DNA from: Hippopus hippopus
Taxonomy: Eukaryota; Mollusca; Bivalvia; Cardiida; Cardiidae
DNA: 64,000 nt
NCBI GenBank assembly: GCA_946811185.2
Contig: OX328104.1
Location: forward strand, 49,336,505 to 49,400,504
Direction of reading: 5' to 3'
Made by a program: the position numbers and the translations under genes
Shown here: positions 19,547-30,595 of the stretch, piece after piece
Position numbering within the stretch: position 1 is the first letter of the stretch
How the letters are laid out: the number at the start of each line of letters is the position of its first letter
Notes under the pieces: model-generated
What the model saw: only the letters and a program-made list of their open reading frames with translations
Databases searched by the model: none
What the model was told of the DNA's origin: nothing

Positions 19547-21659
19547 CAGGGCTCCGGAAAACCGACAAAATGCCGGTCCAGACCGATTTTTGAGTTGCCG
19601 GACCGATTAGAATTGCGAAAACATACCTATAAATCGGTCCGAGTTTTTCAAAGCAATTCTGGATCTATATTTGCGTATAACACCAACTGTCAATAAAAAT
19701 CCACAAAACACAGCTAGGGTTCAGGGTTTTCACACATTACATCCAAGCGTGGCGAATATCCGATAACGAGTTTACCCGCAAAGCACAGATTAGGTGATTC
19801 CCCGCACGTGGACTGGTTCTTACGTTGTGTTCGCAGTTGGCCAATATTTTTGTTTCAGTTTCATGCTTGATCGAGCAAATGATATCGAGTTTGCATAATG
19901 TATAATTGGTGCTTGTGAATGGGGTTTAGAACCGACAATAATTTTAAACATGTTTGAAGTTTGAGGCCGCGTCTTTAAAATACAGGTCATCAAACATTGC
20001 GACAATTTTAATTGCCGCTACTCGTGAAACAAATTTGTAGTACTTAAGTCTCTGTTAAAATCTCTACAGAGCGATAGCGATGACGATCAGATGGCTGAAT
20101 CACTCTACTGTGCCATGTCATCCTACAAATTTTTATTTTTAACTCACTTTTTTAGCGATATAATGAGTGATATTGCTCAGGTATCACGTAAATTCCAAGA
20201 ACGGAATTTACATTATTGTGACCTGCACGAAACTCTAGTTGCTGTGTGCGATTCTATTGAGCAACAATATTTGGTTGAAGAGCCAACCTATGGTAAAAAT
20301 TTAGGTGAATTCTTAGAAAGTTACAGAAATGCGCAGACATTTCACGATTTTGAAATAAAACGCCATCCCAGGGATGCTAGGCTACCCGTAGTCGTGTCTG
20401 AATTCTCACGTATTCTCAAAGATAGCATACAGAGTCGGTTTCCTCGGCTAGAAATCTGGGATGCTCTTTCTATCTTTAACCCAGAAACGTTCCCTAAGTC
20501 AGTTGAAGAAAAGGCCAAATTTGGCTCTGACAAAATGAATGTTCTGTTGGAGCATTTCGGTGAGAAAAGGGGACCTGATACACCCCCTGTGTGTGCTGAT
20601 GGCGCAAAACGAGAATGGTCACTGTTCAAGAATCACATGTTCGCAAAATGCGGAAGAACACCAGCCACCGAAAAGCAGGAAAGGCTGACAATGTCTTCCC
20701 TCGCCGAGGAAATGCTTTCAGCAGAACATTTTCAAAGGGAATTTCCTAACATGACAAAGCTTTTAGCTATCAGCAGATTACTGCCTGTCAGTTCTGTAGA
20801 GGGTGAACGTGGGTTTTCAAAGCAGAACCTGATCAAGACACGACTGCGATGTAGTCTGAGCGTCGAAATGTTGGACAAATTGATGCGAATTTCTATCAAT
20901 GGACCTGCACTTCCTGAATTTGACCCGTTGCCAATATTTCGCGCTTGGCGTACTAGAGTGAGTGCAGGTCGTCACATTTTCAAAAACACAAAAGGCCAGA
21001 ACAAACTTTTATAAGTTTAATCTGGACTTTGCTATATGGTAACATTTATGTATATTTCATTGTAAGAATTTAATCAGGATTTAATAAATTAATAAATAAA
21101 ATGAAAAAAAAAAAAAAAATCCCCTGTTGAAGACGGATGTGTTGGGCCTCGACGTGGCACAGGGGCGAACACTGCAATTGAATTATGATTGTGATCAAGC
21201 AGTGGCCAACTGCAACACAACGCTATTGGATGTATAAAAATTGACAAAAGAAAAACGTTGAATGAATGAATAATTTTAATTGTCAAATCGACGTCGATGG
21301 GCACCTTCTGCTACATTGCCGGAAGTGCAATTTTATACATAACCGGAAGTGTAGGATGCCATGCGTAAACAAGGTACGACTGTCAACTATGCTTTACTAT
21401 TGAATATTCGTCTGCGTATGTCATTCTCAATCATGTAAGCTTGAACAAAAATCCATCACAAGAAAGAGAAACCTGCAACAGAAATTAATATATATTATGA
21501 CATTTAAACCAGGCAACAATCGGGGGTGGGGTAGGTCAGAGACATAAACATGCGACTTTATTTATATGCCTCTGGGTACCGAGTAGGGGTACAATAGTAT
21601 TGGAGGAGGGGAAGGGGCCGGCCTGGACCGATTCAGATTGAAAAATTTCCGGAGCCCTG
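19547..21659 (+). mobile_element. hAT transposon copy 2, internally deleted, complete ends
   Basis: 2113 bp from CAGGGCTCCGGAAA to TTTCCGGAGCCCTG (14-bp inverted ends), flanked by perfect 8-bp duplications gtgttaag at 19539-19546 and 21660-21667, the hAT signature. 20042-21659 is nearly identical to 1187-2803. 19547-20041 should represent the 5' non-coding end missing from copy 1. Subterminal GGACCGATT motifs occur at 19600, inverted at 19632 and again at 21625, candidate transposase-binding sites. Confidence 0.93.
20042..21014 (+). pseudogene. 5'-deleted hAT transposase
   Basis: Keeps only the C-terminal ~45% of the protein. Homology to copy 1 begins at its base 1187; in-frame reading opens at 20028 after a TGA, with a first ATG at 20091 (307 codons). 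The zinc finger, both catalytic aspartates and the CxxH motif are gone; the hAT dimerisation region remains. Changes relative to copy 1 include VECERGFS to VEGERGFS, KCRR to KCGR and RIL to RLL. It cannot catalyse transposition but could be mobilised by copy 1, and a dimerisation-only product could in principle interfere (inference). Confidence 0.9.
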
Positions 21660-21667
21660 GTGTTAAG

Positions 21668-22202
21668 ATGTTTTCCCCTTGACCCTATACTGTTGACTGG
21701 GTAGTAAAACCACTATACTTATACAGAAAAGCAGTTATTTGCAATGCTTCAAAGTATCCATTTTTCTCAGTTTGTTGAAGTGATAAGGCGTCTGATTAAA
21801 TTTTTTATTTTATACTATACATTTAAAGATTTATGAAAAGTACAAAGATATGTCCTGTTCATTTGCTCCATGCCCAATGTATAAAACTCCAAATTGTCAG
21901 TACCAATAGTTATAAGTTATTTAAGACTAAATAAAAAAATCAAAGGTTACTTTCCTCTCAAGTTTCTATTTGGGTTCAGAATATTACTATTATGCACTCA
22001 GTATCAATTTTCTTGACTAGTATCAATAAAACAGTCACTGCATCAGACTAGTCAGTTATGCTCTGCAGTGGAGCCGCCAATTAATTCAACAGTTTTCCCA
22101 GCACGTGTTATACTGAGCCTTAAGAAAGAATAAGAACCAAAATGCTGATAAAAACAAAAAGATCTTATCTTAATAATGAAGAGTCTGTGAAATAGACCTT
22201 AG
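21668..22202. other. no gene seen
   Basis: AT-rich sequence without recognisable repeat or ORF. Confidence 0.4.
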
Positions 22203-22400
22203 TTAACCCTTTACCAAACAATCCCGACTTTTAACAACCTTGAGGAAGAAGCCTTTTGAAAACTTTGTGGTAACCAGCATTTTCTCCTTTTCCCACAATG
22301 TTTTCCAACCTTTTCCAATCGTTTGAGGCACATTTATTATGTCGTCTGCAAGTGCTTTCAGTTTGGACCAGTCTGACATTCTGTCATTTGGTAGAGTTAA
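22203..22400 (-). mobile_element. MITE A lacking one palindrome arm
   Basis: TTAACCCTTTACCAAACAAT to GGTAGAGTTAA. The deletion removes acattgtgggaaaaggagaa up to the palindrome centre, leaving gaaaactttgtggtaaccag. Confidence 0.8.
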
Positions 22401-22421
22401 ATCAGTTTGTTGTGCATTGTA

Positions 22422-23233
22422 CAGTAGACTCTCGTTATCTCGAATCCCTGGGGACAACAAAAATAATTTGACATAACAGGAGTTCGATATAAGAATTCGA
22501 AGACCGACGTACCGAAAACCGGAAGTAAACATAAAATAGGACGGGGTCGTCGTGGGTTTGTGGAACAACCTCCAAAATGGCTTTTTATTTTGACTATATG
22601 ACTTCACATCAAGCTTATACATCGTGCCTCTGTTTTAATTAAACGACCAAACCAGTTATCCCCCGGAAACTTAAAGGTGCCTTGCTGGTTTGCACGGCCA
22701 TAGCAAATGCTCAATCAGGTTTCATTTCTGATGACATTATAAAAATTCAAGAAATGTATTAGCCCCATTCGTGCAGACCGACTTAATTCACGATAATGTT
22801 GACAACGTGCCACTTCCCCCCCCCCCCCCAAAAAAAATTAGCAGTTAGCAAGAGAGACAAACTAACAAGCCTTATCGTTCAGTGTATTTTTCACGATGTG
22901 TATAAGTCTTATATGAACCGCTGTTTACAATGCTACAAACTTAATCACACCTTTTATAATCCGATACCTAATGAATCAATTAAGATAATATTGTATTGTG
23001 TGAAATGGCACCTATTATCTACAAACAATGGCGGATATATGAATGAAAATATGATCCGAAGTACGAAATTGCTCTCAAAATAACTTCGCTATAATGGTTT
23101 TTTGGATGCAATGGTTTCGAGATAAAAACAAAAATCAACATAAAATAAAGAGGCACGAAGTTCGGACATAGCTTTGACTTTGACATAACAGGAGTTTTGA
23201 GATAAGCCATTTCGACATAATGAGAGTCGACTG
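22422..23233. mobile_element. pogo/Tigger-like non-autonomous DNA transposon
   Basis: 812 bp flanked by TA on both sides. Left end CAGTAGACTCTCGTTATCTC; right end is its complement (gacataatgagagtcgactg) with few mismatches. A subterminal repeat tttgacataacaggagtt occurs near both ends (about 22470 and 23180). TA target and CAGT-GACTCTCG-like ends match the pogo/Tigger branch of Tc1/mariner. No transposase remnant recognised. Confidence 0.8.
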
Positions 23234-23235
23234 TA

Positions 23236-23690
23236 TATCCAAACTAAAATTTTTTTGCTGGACTAAACTTAAGTAAATGTAAAATTATTTTAAGACTCCA
23301 ACATGTCTCAAGATTGATGCAAACACCCGGACTTTTTCAGAAAAAATTATCTTGCTAGTCTGTTTTCTTCTACTAATATATAATGTCATAACCCACTTGA
23401 TTAATTCATTTCTTAACCACTATAGATCGCTAACATGTACTACCAACCGTCAAACTTAAAGGATCTCTGAGAACTTTATGAAGTAATGTAAATGCCTCTG
23501 TTCTAATCTTATTCATATTCTGATATAATTTTATATGATTTATTATGAAATATGATTTAGAATTTATGTTCAGAGGAAAACCTGTTTACTTAATAAAAGG
23601 ACAAATATCTTTCCTAGGGCCCTGTCTGGCAGATATACCATTTTTCCATCCCCACATTTCACCCACTTTTCTTCTCAAGTTAGAGTCTGA
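23236..23690. other. no gene seen
   Basis: AT-rich, no supported feature. Confidence 0.35.
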
Positions 23691-23695
23691 ACATT

Positions 23696-23806
23696 TCTTT
23701 TATCATGTATAACTTATGATATATTTGGGCTTTGAGGTGGTTTGTGGTGTGTTTCTTGGTGGTTTGTGGTGTTTTGTGGTGGTATGTGGTGTTTAGTGCC
23801 ACCCAC
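23696..23806. repeat. GGTTTGTGGTG minisatellite, inverted partner of 19186
   Basis: tgtataacttatgatatatt, gggctttgaggtggtttgtg and tggtgtttagtgcca mirror the repeat at 19186..19300. Confidence 0.7.
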
Positions 23807-23841
23807 ATAAATTGGCATTAGGGTAAATGCAGTGTAATTCA

Positions 23842-24075
23842 TTGATTGATTGAATGGTGTTTTACGCCGCTTTCAACATTATTTCAGTCATATTGTGGCA
23901 ACAGCTCAAATATTCATGTATTTCCTGGGTTTCACCAGTACTAGGCTCGGGCTCTTAAATGTCTTGTCCAAGGAGACTCCCACGAAAAACCGAATGAATC
24001 CAGTGAGACTCGAACCCGGGACCTCCAGGTCACAAGTCCTACACTTTACCAATGAACCATGCAAGACCCCAAATT
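23842..24075 (-). mobile_element. tRNA-derived SINE
   Basis: Minus orientation: complement of a B box (gactcgaacccgggacc), A-box region near 24050, body ctgggtttcaccagtactag, and a tail reading gattgattgaatggtgtttt. Same SINE body as 38086, 39478 and 50579. Confidence 0.75.
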
Positions 24076-25975
24076 CAATGTGAGCCAGGGTGTATATTCA
24101 CATACCATTCATATGAATAATCTTGGTGTAGAACACAAAATAGTATCCAAGGGCAGGCAGACAGAGAGATGGACTTGATTCCAATGAAGAATTTATTAAT
24201 GTTGTTTTAAGGCTTTCAAGAGCAGCATTTTCTCCACTCTTCACTATGTTTCATACCCTTTTAAAAGACTTCCATCATCTCAGCAACATTTGGCTTGTTG
24301 TCTGCAATTGATTTTAGTTCACCTCTGTACCCAATTTTTACAACAGCAGAAGGCAGGTGTGGCATAAAGTAACAAAACAATTTAATACTTTCCAACACAG
24401 TCTGGTTTTTTAGATACCCTTGGGTATAAGGATTTTCAAAGCATTGTGAAAAAAGCAGAAAATACTGGTACACAGAATTTTCTCTTTTCCCAACAACTGT
24501 TTCTTACCCTTCTGAAAACATTCTAGGAAAAGGAGAAAATGATGCTAGTAATAAGCATTTTCTCCTCATTCCTACAATGTTTTGTACCCTGTCAAAGAAC
24601 TTTAAGCCATGGTCATACCTTACGTAGTTGACCGTAGTGGGAAACGACTGTAGTTGGCCTTAGTTGAACATATTAAGTGTAGTTGAACATAGTTACAAGT
24701 AGATAACCGTAGTTCAACGTAGTAATGAACGTAATTTCAACTAATGACTTTCCCGTGGCAAGTACATAATTTTTGAACATGTTCAAAAATTGGTTACGGT
24801 TAACTACAATGTTTTGACCCTACTGTGACCGTAGTTTGCGTGTAGATAACCTTAGTTAAAGACGATTGCTACAGTTTCACCATTTTTTCAGAACATTCAG
24901 AATTTCATGAAACTTTGTTTGGTGATAGTTTATTATCTGAACTGCAAAAAGAGGAGATAAAAAGAGGGTTCACCAGCTTTGGGAAAATTCTATAAATATT
25001 TCTTTTAGTACACCCTGCATTGCGGCCGTTCAGGATGAAATTTCATGTATGAAAACCAAGTCTATGTATATTTTTTTAAATGACAACAATTATAAGCAAA
25101 TTTTATGTCATTGTATTGGTGAAACATCAAATTTAACGAAAAAAATATTTTAGAGTATACTGAGTATCAATATTTAAAAAAAAAAAATCCTTAACTTATG
25201 GCTAAAACACCTTTATTTTGGAAAAAACAAAAAAAAAAACATAGAGTATCTTTTAAAGTTATTTTTTTTAAATGTTCTAACATTCAGATTTTTTTTATTT
25301 TTTCTATAAATAATATTAAGGTACTAAACTAAAAGAATCAGGCTTAAAACAGATACGTCACCAGCCTTACTTTTTAAGAAAATACATTTTAAGTTTGTGG
25401 GTGGGGCACTAACTAATAAGTAAATGTAGGGTTTGTCAAAGACAAAGACATTATATGAAGTAAATTATCTCAATTTTTTTCAGTAATACAACAATACTTA
25501 AAAGAATCAAGTTTGTTGGTCATAATAAACCAATTCATAGCATATAAATGTAATAATGATGTTAGCATTTAACCCATTTGCCAGAGCGCTAGTAGTAGTA
25601 TCTGTGTCCATATTTCCGTTGTTAGGTGACGTAGTTAGGTGATTCACTTTGACTTTCAGTCCGATCTTTTGAAAGCGTAATTTTGGATTCTTGCATATGA
25701 TTATTTAGCTTGATTCAAATACTTTTTTCTTCATTTTGCTGACATGAAACGACCTGTTTTAGTTCTTGGTTTATCCATTCTGCAGGCATGGACAAGTGTG
25801 GCAAGATCAATTGTGTTAGGTGCTCACCGTTTTTCGAGTAAAAGGTGAGCGTGATAGTTACACGATGCGTGAAAATGGAAACTGTCGCGAACATCATTAA
25901 TCGTAATTAACCCTACTTAACCGTAGTGTGTACTGTAGTTGACCACAGTTTTGGAAAAACATCTTTTCTTCTGTA

Positions 25976-26150
25976 ACAGTTCTCACAAATAGCCTCCCCA
26001 GGCGGGATTTGAACCCAGGACCTCCAAGTCGCAAGGCGAACACTCTACCACTTCGCTACAAAAGCTAGCTCTATAGCAAGGCAGTATAAGTGTCCCCTTA
26101 TACAAACACAAGCTATACATTATATCTGTCTGTGGGATAGACCAGTATAC
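25976..26150 (-). repeat. tRNA-like SINE head, copy 1 of a direct pair
   Basis: Minus strand reads gtagcgaagtggtagagtgt (A box) and ggttcaaatcccgcctggg (B box), with a CCA-less tRNA-like fold possible. Continues through gctagctctatagcaaggca and agaccagtatactacat. Confidence 0.6.
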
Positions 26151-26251
26151 TACATACCCCCCCCCCTTGCCATATGAAGATTCATCCATGAATCCTTCAA
26201 TTACTGTTACTCTAATTCTCAAATAAGTGGGGTTTTACATAGGGCGCCAAT

Positions 26252-26438
26252 GTAACAGTTCTCACAAATAGCCTCCCCAGGCGGGATTTGAACCCAGGAC
26301 CTCCAAGTCGCAAGGCGAACGCCCTACCATATCGCTACAAAAGCTAGCTCTATAGTAAGGCAGTATAAGTGTCCCCTTATACAAACACAAGCTATACATT
26401 TATATCTATCTGTGGGATAGACCAGTATATACTACACT
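26252..26438 (-). repeat. tRNA-like SINE head, copy 2 of a direct pair
   Basis: Nearly identical to 25976-26150 in the same orientation (both begin taacagttctcacaaatagc on the plus strand), about 274 bp away. They differ at the A-box end (cactctaccacttcgc versus cgccctaccatatcgc). Confidence 0.6.
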
Positions 26439-26639
26439 TCCAAGGCGGCATGGCTGAATAAGCGATCAGCAATTTCTGGCTCATCAGTTTCCAAAAGCAC
26501 AATGACTGTAGCTCACCCGTACTGAGCAGGTGTAGCCACAACGTTTTACCGTAGCTTAACGCAGCTGACACTAACTAACCATAATTGTGCATACTTAGGA
26601 ACTAGTTTTTAGGTAGAGTAACGTAGTTACCCGTAATCT

Positions 26640-26850
26640 GACGTAGTGATACCCTAGTTTACCCTAGCCACTTTACTCGCAGTTGAATGTAGTTGACCGC
26701 ACTAACACTTAGTTCAACCTACTTAGACTTTCTCTGTTTCTACTATATGCCAGACAAAGTGATACCCTAGTTAACCCTAGCCACTTTACTCGCAGTTGAA
26801 TGTAGTTGACCGCACTAACACTTAGTTCAACTTACTTGGACTTTCTCTGT
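26640..26850. repeat. ~98-bp direct duplication inside the TTA element
   Basis: agtgataccctagtt(t/a)acc ... tagccactttactcgcagtt ... ggactttctctgtttct appears twice in a row. Confidence 0.65.
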
Positions 26851-27294
26851 TTCTCCTTTTTGCCAATTTTGAACCTACTTTGAACATACTTCAACCTAGT
26901 AGACCATAGTAACACTACGGCAGACTATGTTTGAAATGAACTAACGACAACTACGACCATAACCGTAAATGTGACCATGGCTTTAGTTTTGTATGTCCTA
27001 TGCCTCACTTAACTAATTGCCTGCAATTGTTTTCAAGTTGGACAAGCGTAAAATTTCGTCATCTGATAAAGCATTTTACAAGAAAAGATTAATCTAAAGC
27101 AATGTTGCAAAGAGCTTCAATGGTCAATGGTAACAATGATAACATGAAATGTCATCAAGACAAAGAAGACCTTGCAACCAATTTTTACAAGAGCCGAAGG
27201 CTGATGTGGAAAAAATAATGGAAAGTTTTAAATGTCATCATGATTAATTGTAGAACAGGGGTGTCAATGCTGCTCAAGGTAATTCTACGGTTGT

Positions 27295-27522
27295 TTAACG
27301 CTTTACCAAACAACAAAATTTCAGTCTGGTCCAAATTGAAGGCATTTGCAGACCACAAAATTAAAGTGACTCAAAAATTGAAATTTGTTTTGGAAAGGAT
27401 AGAAAACGTGGGAAAAGGTGAAAATGCTGGTTACCAGCATTTTCTCCATTTCCCACAATGCTTTCAAAAGGCTTCTTTCTCAGAGTCGTGAAAACCCTGG
27501 ACTGTTTGGTATAAAGAGTTAA
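27295..27522 (+). mobile_element. MITE A, first of an end-to-end trio
   Basis: TTAACGCTTTACCAAACAAC to tataaagagTTAA. 9 bp are lost from the left stem (gaaaacgtgggaaaaggtg). The right TTAA is shared with the next copy. Confidence 0.82.
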
Positions 27523-27746
27523 ACCTTTACAATACAATTACAAACTTTAACAACCCTCCGGAGAACACCTTTTCAAAACATTGTGGGAAAAGGAAAAAAT
27601 ACTGGCAACCAGCATTTCTTCCTTCCCCCACAACATTTTCTACCCTTTCAGAGACATTTCCCATTGTTTAGGCTACATATAACTGTCATCTGCAAATGCT
27701 TTCAATTTAGTCACATCTAAAATGATTTAGTTAGGTACACAGTTAC
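27519..27746 (-). mobile_element. MITE A, second of trio
   Basis: TTAAACCTTTACAATACAAT to cacagTTAC. Diverged palindrome (aggaaaaaatactggcaacc). Confidence 0.78.
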
Positions 27747-27960
27747 CTCCTTTCCAAATGACAAAATCTTAGGTTTGATCAATTGCAAACAAGTTCAGTG
27801 TAGCTCAAAAGATGACGTCTTCATTTGAAATGGTAAGAAAACATTGTGGGAAAAGGAGAAAATGAGGAAATAAAGAAAAATAAAAACAAATGCTGGTCTT
27901 GCTTGAGACAAACAATTATTCCTTTTTCTGCAATATTCTCCATACTGTGTAGACATAGTA
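27743..27960 (+). mobile_element. MITE A, third of trio, loop insertion
   Basis: TTACCTCCTTTCCAAATGAC start. The palindrome is interrupted by gaggaaataaagaaaaataa between gagaaaat and gctgg. The right end fades out before 27990. Confidence 0.6.
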
Positions 27961-28089
27961 AAATTTGTAGTATCCAGTCCTTCAATATTAAAACTCAGAA
28001 AAAAACTTTCCTGACATTCCAATATGAAAGTCAGTGACAAAGATTAATTCACAAATAAATCCATATCGTGTGGTATCCGTGGTTGTCGG

Positions 28090-29482
28090 GTAGAGCGTCA
28101 GTTTGACTTGAGACTTCAAAGTTCCGTTCCGGACAAGCAAGAAATACTGTAAAAATGAAGATCAAAGTGGAATTACTCCAAATCCGCGCTAGGTAGAGTT
28201 ATTGTTCTTGCACACTGTACTTGGTAATATTGCAACAAACATGCATACCAAGTTTGAAGTCGTTCTGACTTCAGATGACAAAGTTATATTCCAGACAAGC
28301 ACTTAATGCTGTAAAAATGACGATCAAAGGGAAATAACTCAAAGACAGCACGAGGTAGAGTTACAATTCTTGTGCACTGCACTTCCAAATATTGCAACAA
28401 ATAAGCATACAATATTTCAAGTCATTCCTACTTAAGATGACAAAGTTTTGCTCCGGACAAGCAAGAAATGCTATAAAAATGAAGGTCAAAGGGGGAATAA
28501 CTCAAAATTTGTGCTAGAAGAGTAATGGTTCTTGTGCACTGCACTCTGTAATTTTTAAACAATCATGCATACCAAATTTGAAGATGTTCAGGCTAGAGAT
28601 GACAAAGTTATATTCCGGATAAGCAGAAAATGCTGTAAAAATGACGATCAAAAGGAAATAACTCATAGACAGTACGAGGTAGAGTTATGGTTTTTTTTTT
28701 TTTACACTGCACTCCATATTATTGCAAAAACACAAATGCCAAGTTTCAAGTCAATCGGACTGGAAATGACAAAGTTATGCTCCGGACAAAGAACTATTCT
28801 AAAGAACTTTCTAATTCAAGGGCAAATAACTCCAGTTGTTCTGGTCCGATTAGACCAATAATCGAACTCATCCAAGATCTTATGGTCATAAGTATTTTGA
28901 CCAAGTTTGATGCTGATTGGTTAAAAATTATAGATGCTAGAGTGTAAACAAAGTCAAATATAGCAATTTTTCTAATTCAAGGGCAAATAACCCCAGTTGT
29001 TCTGGTCCGATTAGACCCATAATCGAACTCATTTGAGATCTTATGGTCATATATATTTTGACTAAGTTTGATGCTGATTGGTTAAAAATTGTAGATGCTA
29101 GAGTGTAAACAAAGTCAAATATAGCAATTTTTCTAATTCAAGGGCAAATAACTCCAGTTGTTCTGGTCCAATTAGACCAATAATCGAACTCATCCAAGAT
29201 CTTATTGTCATATATATTTTGACCAAGTTTGGTGCTGATTGGTTAAAAATTGTAGATGCTAGAGTGTAAACAAAGTCAAATATAGCAATTTTTCTAATTC
29301 AAGGGCAAATAACTCGTTGTTCTGGTCTGATTAGACCCATAATCGATCTCATCTGAGATCTTATGGTCATATATATTTTGACCAAGTTTGGTGCTGATTG
29401 GTTAATATTTGTAGGTGCTAGAGTGTAAACAAAGAAATGTGAACGGACGGACGGATGGACGCCAACACACAGTGAGTGATCA
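28090..29482 (+). mobile_element. pearl-like element with two kinds of tandem core
   Basis: First array: four units of about 163 bp marked by atgacgatcaaaggg-type motifs at 28153, 28317, 28480 and 28642. Second array: four units of about 161 bp marked by ttctaattcaagggcaaata at 28809, 28970, 29131 and 29293. It closes with a GGACGGACGGATGGACG tract and gtgatcacaatagct, like the GATCACAAAAGCT end of the pearl at 3390. Confidence 0.7.
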
Positions 29483-29487
29483 CAATA

Positions 29488-29631
29488 GCTGGTAACCAGC
29501 ATTTTCTTCTTTTCCCACAATGTTTTCAACCCTTTCATTGACAATTTCTATCCTAGCAACATTTGATTTCTTGTCTGCAAATGGTTTGGATTTAGAGCGG
29601 TCCAAAATATTGTTATGTGGTATAGGGTTAA
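29488..29631 (-). repeat. MITE A, truncated by the pearl-like element
   Basis: Starts at the palindrome centre (ctggtaaccagcattttctt) immediately after the pearl end and runs to gtggtatagggTTAA. Confidence 0.75.
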
Positions 29632-29772
29632 ACAACCCTGTCGAGAGACTTTTGAAAACATTGTACGAAAAGGAAACAATACAGGTAACCAGCGTTTTCT
29701 CCTTTTCAGAAATGTTTTCTTCCTGATCATAGACATAAGATTTGTCATCTGCAAATTTACTTTTCAATTTAA
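29628..29772 (-). repeat. MITE A, shortened, sharing TTAA on both sides
   Basis: TTAAACAACCCTGTCGAGAG start; centre acaggtaaccagcgttttct; ends gtcatctgcaaatttacttt then TTAA. Confidence 0.65.
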
Positions 29773-29998
29773 TTCTTGACCAGACAACAAAATTTTAGCC
29801 TAGTCCAAATTGAAAACATTTCAGACGACAGTTTCAATGTGGCTCAAATGATGCAATTTCTTGTTGATAGGGTAGAATAGGATAGAAAACATTGTGGGAA
29901 AAGGAGAAAATGCTTCATTTTCTCCTTTTCCCACAATGTTTTCAAAAGGCTTCTTTCCTAGGGTCGTTAAAAGTCGGCATTGCGCAGTAAAGGGTTAA
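29769..29998 (+). mobile_element. MITE A, full copy, palindrome centre deleted
   Basis: TTAATTCTTGACCAGACAAC to cagtaaagggTTAA. The centre ggttaccagc is missing (gaaaatgcttcattttctcc); tagggtagaa is tandemly repeated. Confidence 0.82.
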
Positions 29999-30030
29999 AG
30001 AAGTCTACAATGTAGTCATTTGGTAAAGAG

Positions 30031-30483
30031 TTACCTCCTTTGCAGACAGAAAATGTTTGCCTTGCTTGATATTGAAAGCCCTTTTAACTCTTTACCAAAC
30101 GACAAAATTTTGGACTTGTCCAAATTGAAGGCATTTGCAGACAACAATACAAATGTGACTCAAAAATTGAAATTTGTTCTGGGAAGGTTAGAAAATATTG
30201 TGGGAAAAAGGAAAAAGTGCTGGTTATCAGCATTTCCTGCTATTCCCACAATGTTTTCAAAAGCTTTCTTTTTCAGAGCCATTAAATTCCGGGGTTGTGT
30301 GGTAAAGAGTTAAATGTAAAATTTGGCTCAAATGATCACTTTATCTTTGAAAGTGTAAAAGACATTATTGGAAAAGGAGAAAATGCCTGTGACCAGCATC
30401 ATTTTCTCCTTTTCCCAGAATATTTTCAATAGCCTCCTTCCTCAAGGTTCGTGTAACACAAGGTTGCTTGATGAAAGGGTATA
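30031..30483 (+). mobile_element. MITE A (outer), split by another MITE A
   Basis: Left part 30031-30083 (TTACCTCCTTTGCAGACAGA ... gatattgaaagccc), right part from 30314 (atgtaaaatttggctcaaat ... tttcaatagcctccttcctc ... tgaaagggTATA). The halves meet at a duplicated TTAA. Confidence 0.8.
30084..30313 (+). mobile_element. MITE A (inner), full copy
   Basis: TTAACTCTTTACCAAACGAC to tggtaaagagTTAA, 230 bp. Right stem diverged (ggttatcagcatttcctgct). Confidence 0.85.
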
Positions 30484-30595
30484 TGGAAAATGTAACCAAT
30501 TTTTTTGGTCTTATCAACTTTCAACACCTCATAAATCAGTTATTCCATTGCACATGAAGAATAATTTGAACACTGCCCTGGGAAAAGGGGTTTTA

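Larger units (their letters stand above)
24605..26982. mobile_element. TTA-flanked DNA element with GTAGTT subterminal repeats
   Basis: 2378 bp with inverted ends AGCCATGGTCA / TGACCATGGCT and 3-bp duplications TTA (24602-24604, 26983-26985). Both subterminal zones (24615-24860, 25905-25950, 26545-26960) are built of degenerate ~14-bp units such as gtagttgaccgtagt and their complements. The 3-bp TTA target is like PIF/Harbinger; no transposase is seen, so class is inferred. Confidence 0.65.
24205..27080 (-). repeat. old MITE A remnants split by a 2.4-kb element
   Basis: Degenerate MITE A pieces at 24205-24320 and 24425-24604 (attttctcctcattcctaca, gttttgtaccctgtcaaaga), continuing after the insert at 26983-27080 (gtcctatgcc ... 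gcctgcaattgttttcaagt ... gtcatctgataaag). Confidence 0.6.

Noticed and set aside
22796..23083. 95-codon ORF in the Tigger-like element as transposase remnant
   Set aside because: No DDE-like or helix-turn-helix motif visible; starts at a poly-C/A tract.
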